Shown piece by piece: positions 47,219-60,007 of a DNA stretch of 64,000 nt. This stretch comes from Dendrophyllia cribrosa. Its lineage: Eukaryota; Cnidaria; Anthozoa; Scleractinia; Dendrophylliidae. Position numbers and translations under genes: made by a program. The notes below the pieces were generated by a model. That model did no database searches. It had not been told where the DNA came from and was given only the letters and a program-made list of their open reading frames with translations. Positions within the stretch are counted from its first letter, which is position 1. Every line of letters begins with the position of its first letter. Location of the stretch: contig JAJLRJ010000010.1 of the NCBI GenBank assembly GCA_024195265.1, forward strand, positions 34,977,626 through 35,041,625, given 5' to 3'.

Positions 47219-50200
47219 TCACGGCTGTACATGAATGATTTTTCGTCGTGAAATACGATTAGCAGCTGTTTGTATTATCATCCAAGCTAATTCCAAGAAC
47301 TCGCAGCATGTAAGTACTGATATGCCAATCCAAAGCCCGAGTTGACCTCCAATGTCAGCAACAAGGTTTGTACCCTACAGAATATACAAAGCAGGTTTTT
47401 ACAATTATTTCATCAAATGTTCAAAGAAATGCGTTGGTCAGATCGAATTCAATGTATCTCCATTAATTGTATCAACAACAAAATTCTCGATTGTGATTGG
47501 TCGTCCTCGCACCTATTCCTTACGTAATTGGCGCGCGGTCACGTGGATGTCCAATAACAGCTATCCAATTCAAACGTTTTGCAATTGGATAGCTGTAATT
47601 GGACACCTACGTTGCGCGCGCGTCAATCAGGGGCACTGAAATGGGTTCTTTTTTTTTTGCTGTTTTCCTCCTGCTTTCAAAATAATAGAAAATATTATTG
47701 ACGTTTTGAGTACAAAAAGGTCCACATAGACTTTTTAATCTCAAATTTTGTTATTGATGCGATTAATCAGTAATTGAACATCGTGTCTACGCGCTCGGCC
47801 GATTTGACATTACTCGCCCGATTACTCCCGGAATTGTTCTCCACTCAGTCCAGTGACTATTACTTAAAGCAGGCGCCTTAAGTCACACGCATGTTTTATC
47901 GGGTTTAAAAACTGTTTGAAGAAATGCGCGCTGTGATTGGTAAAGCTGGAGTCCATAAAGCACGATAATATAAAGTATACGCGTGAAGTAAGGCGCGTGT
48001 TATTGAGTTACAATGTACACAGCCTGTATCATCAACATGAGTGCGCGCTATTAATAGGACATTTTGTTAAGGTAATAATAAACGTTCTCCTCGTGCAATG
48101 TTGAGTTACAAAAGAACCTGGGAATTTAAGAAAGACTTGAGAAGTGCGCAATCTCTACACACTTCTCTGGTGTTTTTCTAAATTCCCACGTGTTTTTATA
48201 TCTCAACAATGCGGGTCAGTCGCGTTCACTATTGCCTTATTAATATATTTTATGTATTAATATTGTAATACAAGCGTTTGTAAAGAAATATCATTAAAGA
48301 TCTTCTATATTTGAATCTGTGATAGTCCTTTATAGCAGACGAAATGAGTGAACGATAAAACGTAGGAATAAAACGATGCAACAAATCAGTTTTCTTCAAC
48401 GAAGATCGCAGCTGAATATGACTAAATCGATATTGAGACCACAAATGACATGAATTAAACAACACCCCATATGGATCAATTACCTCATAGCTCATTCTTT
48501 CGGTGACTTTTTCATAATTAAGTTGCTCGTAGAATACTTTTACTTGGACAAAGTTCTCACTAAATGGTGAAAAAAATGTTAAATTAATTAATCAGTGATA
48601 TATCTAAAAAATATCGTGGTTATAAAAAGGGGTTTTAGGGGATCACTTACTGTTTGTACATAATTAAATAGCACCGTCAAACCTTAATCCTATTCTGGGA
48701 CCAGGGAAAAATACGGTATATAAAGTTGACGCAGAAAAGGTTTTTTCTAGTGACCATTCAATACGTGTCTTAACAAACTGACTCTTAGGCTCCGTTTATA
48801 CCTTCGACTGAACATATTTAAATGTAGCTTAGTTCAAAAGATTTCCCGTGATATTTAGCGTGAGACCTATCTAAGTTAGTTAGCTTTCGGAGATATTAGC
48901 ATATCTATGCTACTCTGTAAATCCGAATTTAAATAAAGTTTATGTATGTATGTATGTGTTGTAGTTAATTTTTTATCTCAGGTAATTTATATTTTTCCAT
49001 TGTTTTTGGGTATGGTAATACATGCTAATGAAATTGAAACTAAGGAAAATTACCTGAAATAAAAAAATTAACTACAACATATGCATGTGTGTATCTATGA
49101 ATGTAAGACAAGCTTAGCTTTAATTAAATATTTTACTGTACTCGTACTTAAATTTAGATGCATGTATAGGCTTCAATTTACCTTAAGTAGTATCCCATGT
49201 CCAATTCTTTTGATAAGGTGGAACTTCCTTTCACCCGACTCTCTAGAATGGACTGAAAAACATCAATCCCTCAAAGTAAATATTTAATAACGGCAGAAGA
49301 AAAATTAAACCTACATGGAAAGGTTATCAAAGCAAATAATAATCAAAGGTTTTCTAAGATGAGAGCCATTTCGTGAATACGAAACAACGTAAGGACAATT
49401 TTAGTTGTTCTTGATGTTTTGCAATTATAAAAGTTTCAAGCTCAGGACCATCTCATTAACATTTTCCACTACTCTCTCTCATGGTAACAATTTGCTACAG
49501 TTTAGTAGAACTCAGTACTTCTTGGGTTAGCACTGTCCTTTTGGTATCAGGGACCGCGGAGCAAAAAAAAGTGGGGGCGGGGGCGCAAAAAAGTGGTGGG
49601 GCCGCGGCCCTACCAGCCCCTCCCCCTCCGCGGTCCCTGGATATTCCAGTTTAAGGCAGATCTAGTACTTTAGCAGTCATACATGCTAGATCTGCCTTAA
49701 ATGGAATACCAAAAGGACAGTGCTAACCCAAGATCAGTACCAAGTGTTCTACTAAACTGTAGCAAATTGTTACCATGGGAGAGATTAGTGGAACATTTTA
49801 ATGAGATGGTACTCTGGGTCACCCGGCAGTAAGAAATTCAGATATGAGGTTGTCGACTCGGCCCTCAAGGCGTATAGAGCGGAAAGAAAGCTGATCAAGA
49901 AGAAGAACGACCATTTCATCGACCCAAAGAGTGGAGGAAGGACGAACAAGAACAAGAAAAGGTGAGAAAGAAGAGCAACTGGCACAAGCGGGGCGGAAAC
50001 GACCAGCTACAACGAATTCACAGCTACAGAGGAAGTATCAAAAAGAGATACAGCTGCAAGATTTCAAGATCAAAGTGGTCGAGAAGGCTGGTCAGTTGCA
50101 ATAAAGAGCATGCTCCAGAGATCTGATCCGTTGAAACGGCGACAATGTAAAAGAGAAGACTGCCTGGTATGTAGGACAAATGGGAAAGGGCCGTGCTATA

Positions 50201-53200
50201 GACAAAGTGAAATCAAATGCACCAAGTGTAATATCTTCTACGTTGGAGAAACATCAAGGAGCGCATATACCAGAGGGAAGGAACACACGAAGTCACTCAG
50301 CAATATGGATCAAGAGCGATCGGCCTTGTGGAAACACTGTAAGGAGAAACATAACAATGAAATACAGGAATTTCAAATGAATGTTATCGGTTTTTACTCC
50401 AACGACCCTATGCTTAGACAAATATCTGAAGGTGTTAGGATAAACAAGTAGCAGAAGGCTCACTAATGAACTCTAAGAACGAGTGGAATTATTTCCACAT
50501 TCCACGCGCGGTAATCACACATAGCCGCGCAGTCCCACCAATTACAAGATAGGATATCTCGCGATGACTAACATGAAACAAAGAACATGTAGGCTGTTTC
50601 AAGGGTTCTTCATGAACAATTTTGACATTTTATATGGCGGACGACTGAAGAGGCTCGAAGAACGAAATATATATCAAAATACCGCGTTAGATTTGTTTTA
50701 AAGTAATTTTAAGTGCGTCGAATGTGTATAAAAGACGCTATGTCTTGTTCTTATTCTAACACGTTCCTAGTCTCGGCGCAAGGAATTTCTCAGAAGTTTA
50801 AAAATAGGAAAACATCTTAGCGTGACGTAGATATGCATTGTCTGAAACGAGGCATTTGGATGACGTAATACACTGGGGAATTGTGCATTGTCTGAAACGA
50901 GAGAACCGAATGACATAATACATTGGGGGGTTACCGAGACATTTGGATGACGTAATACACTGGGGAATTATGCATTGTCTGAAACGAGAGAACTGGGTGA
51001 CGTAATACACTGGGGAATAAAAAGAGTTACGTTAAAAAAGCTATACCTCATATCCGAAGGATGGCCAATGACCCATTGACAGTGTGGCTTTGAATTGAAC
51101 CTCTCTGAAGAAATAAACTGGTTACATTTACTATATATAATAATTTATTTTTCTTTTGTCTAAACTGAAAAAAATAAAGAAAAATACACTAATGCTTTTA
51201 TTTTCTGGGTTAAAGAGAAACCTGTTTACAAGAACGCCACAATAAGCTGGCTATGCCCATTTTCATTAGATGAAAACAATTTTATTTTGACTTATTGTCA
51301 GTGCTTTCAATTGGTAGTTTTTTTTTACCTTCTACATAAGGATACGTTTTGTTGTTACATGTTTTGTATATCATTAGTGTTGCTGCGTTGATATTACCTG
51401 CATGGTGTGGGACAATGTATTTCACAATCGAGGTCTCCAGTGAGAAGCTTGAACTGTATTTTTTCCAAACATTTTGCTGCAGAAAAATAAAAAAACAGAT
51501 AGCATTTAAGTAATGATCCGCATAAGAAGGATAGCGCCAACGGCAATGGAATGTCAAACACGATGGAATGTCAAGAATTTTCATTGCTAAAACTAGTGAT
51601 CTCATTGGCCTAGACTCAAAAACTGCTAAAAAGTTAAGGTTCAAGGTGCATTTTGTCTAATTTTTTTAAGGTTTCAAGTAATTTGAGACCCAATCGCACA
51701 ACATACAATTTTTAAAAGAAATTGTATTTGGGGAACTTCATCAAAGAAGCAAAATTATTAGCTATTGTCTTCTGCTATTCTGATTGGTTAAGCACGAACA
51801 TTTCCTAAAATTTATTTGACGCAAATGGATTTTCTTTATTTTTATAATGAAATATAATTATTAACCATCAGGTCCTTCTCTATTCTTGAAATCAAAGATA
51901 TTCTATGTGGGAAATAGCCAATGCCGCAGAACAATGAAGTTTGCTATCGTTCTTATGTGGAACAATACTTAATTTAAAGAAACAGCATTGTCCGGCCAAA
52001 ATATTAAAATTTCAGCCTCCTAATTTCCGTCTTTAGTTATATTTTTTTAATTGCCAAAATTCAACAAAAGCAGTAGACTCCCGCTATCTCGAACTGTCAG
52101 TGGGAACGGAAAATTGTTCGAGATAGCGAGGGTTCGAGATATCGAGGGTGGTGTCAAATTTCGTAATTTTCAGCAAAACTGAACTACAGTTTACTGTTTT
52201 ACCTGTTGGTGCTCGGAGTCTACTGAAAGGACTCTTTATTCAATATTAGCAATCAATACTGTTTTCATAATTGTCAGCATTTTTTTTTCTCATTTAGCCA
52301 GGAACAACACTTGCTTTAAGAAAAAAAACAAAACATTGTCCTTCTTGCAAAGTCCAGTAAAACTGTAGCCATTACCCAACTACGCAAACGACTATGTCAC
52401 AACGAATACTGTATTAACCTAGAGCGTCGGGCAGTCAAAATGAAGGTTTTAAAAAACGAATCAAAGTTTTGCAATACAATACAGTGTAATGCCTTTACTG
52501 TTCAGTGGAACTGTATGTCAGTTTTGGACACCATAGGATATTCCTTTCGGCGAACATAACCAATTACAAGCCAAAATCGTTACAAATGTGTCCTGTTGTC
52601 CTTTAATTAACGTCATAATTACTACATTTCGAGATGAGGGGTGTTAATTTAGACTACGGTAAGTCGCACCTTGTTCGAGATAGCGGGGGATTCGAGATAA
52701 CCGAGTTCGAGATAGGCAGTAAATGACTGATTGAGACTGAAAAAACAGTAAGCACAACCACGGGGAAAAGTTTTTTAGTTCGAGATTCGAGATAGCGGGA
52801 GTATAAAGTAAAAAACTAAACTAAATATGATAAAAAAATCTACAAACAAAACAGATCCGTTAATTTGCGGAAAAAGAGCAGGATTACAAGGTTGGAAGTG
52901 GATTACAGTTCATCAATTCTTATTTCGTGACAGGCAGTCAAGAAATCGAAGTTTCCATACTGCTGAAATTTTGAGTTTTTTAGTCGTTATCAGTGTCTGT
53001 TTAGTTCATAGTTTTCTTTGATTTTCCTTCCTATTTAAAGATAATAAAGCAAGCTTAACCCTCGGACGTACACGCAAACTTATACCCCCACCGTGCAAAA
53101 TAACATTTCGATGCTTTTGGTAGCATTTTATACGTTTTTTTTTACCGAAAAAAGGTGAAAACACGCAGTTTTATTAAAAAATGGCTTGCGACCTCATGCT

Positions 53201-56200
53201 ACTTATGACGTCATATCTCGTTATCATAGCAACCGGTTGTCGCCAAACTTTACCAAAATGTGTTTCAAGGATAAACGAACAGCTACTGAGCTATTCTTAA
53301 ATGATCTTGAAAATATCGGAGAAAAACCTTAAGGGGGGGGGGGGGGGGGGGGGGGGTGGCATCCATCCCCCTACTTGTACGCCCAACGGCTAAAGCAATA
53401 TACACGATATTTCAGCCGGGACAGTTTCCCTTTAAGGTAACTTTTTTCTATTTACCAGTAGTTTTGTTCCTTAAGTTGCAAATATCTGCATCTGCAGGAT
53501 ACTGTCCTTCTGCGCATGCACAATCTGCGATCTGTTTCTCGGCATGACAGGAGTTCATACAAACCTAAATAAATGAGATAATGGACAAATTATGCAGTGA
53601 TTTCAGAATCATTGGTAGCCCGGCTTGAAATAAATCGATCAATCGATATCAAAAGATAATTGTTAGTTAATTGATATCGATTGGTATCGGTCAATCGATG
53701 ACCAATTGATTTTCACAAGTAAAATTGATCGAAATGTAAAATAATCGATGAAAATGGAACTTGGTGAAAATGTCACAAAATTTTCCTTCGTCGATTGGTC
53801 ATCGATTTCCAATATCAATCAATTAATTAGCATCGATTTTTGTCGATTGACATCGATTAGCATCGATTATGAGTTCATCGATTGGTCAGGCTGGGTAAAT
53901 AGAAAAAGGAAAAGCGGTGCTTGAATGAATAAATTAAAGAGAGTGAATAAGTGAATGGATGAGAAAACGGATGAGTTAAAATAAGGAAGAAAGAAAAAAG
54001 GAAGAGAAGAAAAAGAGAAGGAAGAAGAATTAGGAAATGTCACCACAACAAAGTCCAAGGGCCAGTCGGACACAACAGCTAACGTCGGACGTTCAGCCCA
54101 GCAAAACTCGCTATCAGTAACTTCCGACGTTGGCAGCTAGTCACTTCCGAGGTTACGTTTTATGCAATTGGCGCCTGAGGTGGGATTCACGAAGCCCTCC
54201 TTAGCCCCAGACTACATCCTGACCATCCGAATTCGTGATGATACGGTGTCTACCTGTGCAGTGGAACCCCGCCTTCACAACCCGGTAATACGGCCACCTC
54301 ATTATTATGGCTAAGTCGAATAAACATGCATGAGAGTCACCACGGCCACCCCGTTAATACGGCCAGAAAATAAACCTTGAAAAAGAACAAGGTCAAGCAA
54401 CATTTGCGACCAGTTCCTCTTTTGGTAAAACCCCAGAAAAGGTCTCATTTTTTCCATCGATGTTTCATCTACAAAAGCCATATGGTAACTATAACGAAAC
54501 TAAAGTTGTAATTAGCTCGTAAACGTACGCGCTGTACTCTTGGCCGCTTTTCAGGTCATTTTCTCTATTGTCTGACCGTTTGGCATACTGAATGACTGTT
54601 TCATACTGTTGGCATACTGTTTCACTGTTTTAAAAGGATTGGCTAAAACAGACGTAAACCTTTTAACAGGCCATTTAAAAATTATGTCTTACCTGTTTAG
54701 AGTATGAAGCATTGAATTTTTTTGCATACATGTTATTGTGACGCAACTCCTCATCGTTCACACAACTTCCATTGCCAAATGGATCTTCCCTCTCGATGAT
54801 GGTCTAAATTTCCAGCAACAACAAAGGCAAAATCTCTTTATAACACAGACAGCCGTCCCCCTTATATTAAGCTACAATTTATATTTTTTTTCAAAATTGA
54901 AGTGGGTTAGTTTACAGTTAAGTTCAAAGGCCTATTTTTGGTTCTAAAGTCGCCGTAGCCTAAGCTGATTTCGAAACAGTATTTAGGAATTTAGTAATGA
55001 GAAATTTAACGTGAACTGACGTTTTCATTAATATATTAAATTCATGGCAGACAGTTGAGGACTGAATTACAAGTGATATCTTTAAGGTTATAGAACATTT
55101 TAATAATACAAACTATAGCTAACTGACAGCTTTTGTCTTATAATTCTGCTGTTGCTTGATCTTGATAGCCACAAATTTGGCTAAGTCCCGGGGGCGACTC
55201 CATATCAAAATGACAGGTGTGCTTGTCGGATATTTTCGAAAAACACTTTAGAAGGTGCCAGAATTTCGTTTGATAGGCGTGGCTCAAATATAATTTTGTC
55301 CCTAAGAGGTACCAATTTTAAACAACACAAGACATATTCTGTCATATTTTTTCGGTTCAAAACCCTAAACGGCACCGTGATCATTTTAGATTTCATCACC
55401 CTAAAGGTACGACGAGCACCCCCGAAATTTTAATATGGGAGTCCCCCCTGGTGGCAAAGTGCACTAGGTTCCTGAACTGATATGCATCTGTGCTTTCCTG
55501 TCGGCCCCAAATTGTCCGGACGATTAAAAATGCAAGCGGGCCGGCAATTGCTTGAAAGGCAGTACAATAAAATCTTTTCTTTTTCTTTTTCTCAAACAGT
55601 ATCGATCCAATTTTGTAGTATTTTAGTCAATGTATACCGGTCTCTAATATTCCCTTACTCTTCTTATTCCAAATGATGTAGATCGGCTTGGAAGTACACT
55701 ATAACCTTCATTATTGGGAAAGGGCATCTGTCCTTGTTCATGAATCACCACTCTAGCCCCGGCCGTGTGGCTGAGTTCTGGGATGTACTGTGACTGTTCT
55801 ATGAATAAGTTCAGCTTCAAACCTGTATATAGTGAAACAAAACGTTAAATGGAAATTTTCTATGGAAGATATTTTAGAAAACAACTATTGAAGATATATA
55901 TCATTATATCATTATCATCGTCACCTGAATGGCCATTTCACAAATCCCATTGTTACTCTTGATTGATTGGCTTAAAACACTTACTTATTTCATTCATTTT
56001 CCATATTTCTGGTCAAATTTAGTTTAGCATTGATGGGAAAAAGGAACATCCATAGAAGGGTCTTCCTTTTTCTGATTGGGGATGCAGGTATTGATATTCA
56101 TTAAATCCAGTAAATCTGCAGAAACTAAATTGAGAAGATACCAAGATGCAGCGTTCATTGTAAATTCATTGAATATTTCATCAATGTATTTCCTTCAAAT

Positions 56201-59190
56201 CCAAAAAATCCATTTAAAACCAAATTGTTATTATAAAAAAAGGTTGACAGGTTGATGAACTTCCAGTGCTATGATGAAGTCGCTAACTCTTTTCTATTTG
56301 AGGGTGGAAAGTATGGATTAATTGGACAACACGGATAATTCATTCTAAGAATTAAAAATACACAACTTTCAGTATTAGACTAAAGTTGCTAACTCTTTCC
56401 TATTTAAGGGTGGAACGCATGGATTTATTGAATTTGTAATTATAAAATTAATATTAATAGTAATAATAATAATAATATGTATATTTATATATACATATAT
56501 ACATACACCCTTTTGCAAATATATTGAGACTTAAAAATATATATATAAATATATATTCGTCCTTTGTGTTTATCGCATACATGATGACAGGCGGTAAATA
56601 GTTTTCAAGATGGGTACAGTAGCATGGACAACTAATTGCCTCATAATCTTTGGATCATCAACCTATTCTCGTTAGGAAGGCGATTCACAGCGATTTCTAA
56701 AATATATACATAGACAGTTAAATTGAGAACAGAAATTTTCACAACAAAATTTGTGTTAATGTCTCCCAAGAGCTTTCCACTATGAAACCAAAAAATGTGT
56801 TGTTTGTGTTTGTGTAAGTGTGGTTAGTTCCCATAGAGTTGAATGGGAACATACTCCACATGTTCCTATAATGTACAATTCCTATTTAGGACCACTTTGT
56901 TCTTTTAATCAGGAACAAATCGTTCCCATTTTCTCTCAAAGGAACATTTCAAAGAAGTACTTGGTCCTATTTGAATTACAATGACTACTTTATTCTTTTA
57001 TTGTGGAACAAAGAAGTTCCATTTTTAGCAAGGGGTACCCCAGAGAGGAACTTTTTTCCCCTAGGATTAAATAAGGAACAACCGATACTAGAAAGGGAAC
57101 AATGTAATTAGGACCATTTGTTCCCTTTATCGGTTTATAAAAGCTTGCGTCTTTTATCCGGAACACTACTGTGTAATACGCTCGGATATTTTGCGTGTTC
57201 TCTTTTCCTTATAAGGTAAAATGACGTCACAGCCGAATAATAAAATAGCTTAAACAACAATAGTTTCCGCAACACCAAACAAATATCCCCATCAAAATAT
57301 AATCATCATCACTACCGCCATAATACAATTACCACGACCATCTTCCGGCATCGCCATTATCATCAACATCACTTTAATCACTATGATCGCCATATTCAAA
57401 CTCCAAAGAGGGACCGCAATAGCGAATTTCACGTGACAAGTGACCGAAAAACAAGTATAAATTATATTTTTTTTTATAAAAGTGCTTATACACGACAAAC
57501 TAAAGTTGGCAAACAACTCAACCTCGGCCCGGTTCCCAGGGTTCTCTCTTCTCGAGTAATGAAGAGAGAGGACCCTTTGAAAAGAGATTGCACTGATACT
57601 AGATTTGCAGCAAACGTTCAAACGTCGAATGCGAGTTTGCCCGCTGTCTCAACTGTTGATGTCACGTTCCTTACGCCAACTTTAGTTTACCAACACAAGT
57701 TTGCTAACTTAGTTTGTCGTGTGACTTAAATACCGCCAGATGGTCCAGTGATGTGGGATTGAAGAACGCGTTGCTTTTCACCATAATCATCGACTCCACC
57801 ATTAAACGAAAAACAGTTTCCATAGCGATAATCCCAAAGGTGATGCCAGTATCTCGAATAATTCCTGAAATTTGTGATAGCGATAGTTATAAGAATTAGG
57901 AATACACTTAGAAGTATTCATTCATTGATTATCGGCAAGAAATCCCTGCTCCCAGAGCCAGCCATATACATTTAATAAACGTATTTGTTATATGGCAAGC
58001 TATACTCTAGTCTGAATGAGGCGCTCTGATTGGGTAGTTTTTGGTCAGGATTTTGCAGCAGGGACCATTACCAGTAAAAAGCTAGGGTCCCTTTTCAGGG
58101 TAAAATTAAAAGATATACTCGTCAGAGCAAATAAAAGGTTTTTAAACGTTTCATACTGGTTGTGATTGTGCGGCCTGTCAACCTTTGCAATTTTCTGCGA
58201 ACCTCGCCGCGCATGGTCCCTTCTGCCACAACCTCGGGCAAATATTCCTCAGTACGGCCATTGGACTCAGTTAGTAAGAAGGTAGTAATATATTTTTATG
58301 ATTTCATTTGATATAGACATAAATGGGTGCACTGGGATATGAAATTACGCTTCGAGTGTTCAATTCGAATTGATACTCGATCACTTTGTTAACTCATGAG
58401 ATATCGAGTTGAAAAATGCGAAGATTTCATATCTCCAAGCAGCCTTGGAATATTTTGTTACAAACAAAATTTACAAACGTCGAAGATTGGTGAACATTTC
58501 TTAAAGAAGAAGATGTTTCGATTGTAGAGTAACAGCATTTCAGCTAGCTTACCTCAATTCATACTATTTAGAGTAATAGGAATAAATTTGATAATATCAG
58601 ATCGGCAGATATACATTAATTCTAAGTGGGATAAATCCTTGTATTACTGAATATTATAAGATATATTTCAAATATCTTACCTGCAATCGTATCCTCTAAA
58701 AGAACACTCAAATACGAAGTCGTCAAACTGGTGCCCCATATCAACAATGGTAGAATCATTTTGGAGAGCTAACTCGGCACGGATAGCTTCTTCAATTTCA
58801 TATTCTTTTTCTTTAGTCTCTTCGCCGAAGCCATCATTGTACTCTTCATCAAAGTAATCATAATCGTAATTGTAATAATCGTAATCATAATTATAATTGT
58901 TGTCATAATCGTAGGGATATGTGGTACCTTCGTAATAAGGGGTACCAGTAGGTGTAGCAGAATCATAATCTGAAGCGGAAGTAGCTGCATCATTCGTTGG
59001 ATTTGCAGAGGCAGCATCAGTATACGGATTAGCAGTGTCATAGTCTGTAGTGGTTGTATCAGCATCAGAGGAGGCTGTAACACTATCGGTATCAATAGGC
59101 CGAGTTGTAGGACCAGACAGAGGGGAAGCTGTACCAGAAGCTTTCGATGACGATTGTCCATCTATAAAAAGAAGATCGATCGATCGATCG

Positions 59191-59228
<38 letters not shown>

Positions 59229-59973
59229 TAATCAAAAAATCATACAATGCCTTTATTAAAGTATCACTAGAAAATAACAGTTAAAGCCATATCTCACAAC
59301 TGAAGTCTCATAACTAAAGCCTGAAATTTATAGACACCTTTGGATCGGCTGGTCGATAAGCATGAGAGTGGCCTTATTCAAACAATTGCGGCCGTTGAAT
59401 TCTTCATTTAGAGCGGTTTTCAATTGAGTGTCGAAAGTAATTTCGTAATGACTTTAATTTTGCATTGCTACGCTTTGTGATGGCTAAAAACTATCGCGCC
59501 ACTTTATCAACCAATAAGAAATAGAACAAAACCAATCGTAACTTGCTCCCACGCTTTTTCCCGCGCTTGGCGCCGGCTACATGTGTTCGCTTAAATTCAA
59601 GTTCTGATTAGTTCACTGGATTGTCTGCGTCTGTTATTACTTTGGTTTTGATTTTTCGACACTCAATCGAAACCTGCTCTATTTAGGGAAATTACCCCCC
59701 CCTTGGCATCATGTTCGAGTAAAAATTATTGTACATTTTACACATGCTGACCAGGTCAAGGGGGTTAGTTAATACAATTATCATCAGCCGTCATTTTGAA
59801 TAAGGTCTGTAAAACCATATAATGCTAGACTCTTCATTGTATGTGTGTTGAATTTGCTGTTGGTTACTAAGGGTGGGTTTGTCTTCTGTTCTGTTGCCTT
59901 CCCCTTTAACCCCCCCCCCCCCACCTCTCCTACCTCCCGCTGCCAATCAATTAACCAATCAATCCATCAATCC

Positions 59974-60007
<34 letters not shown>

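Noticed and set aside
48250..48495. 81-codon minus frame as a separate gene
   Set aside because: Its first residues are the end of a DEG/ENaC exon read past the GTAATT donor at 48483. The rest is intron.
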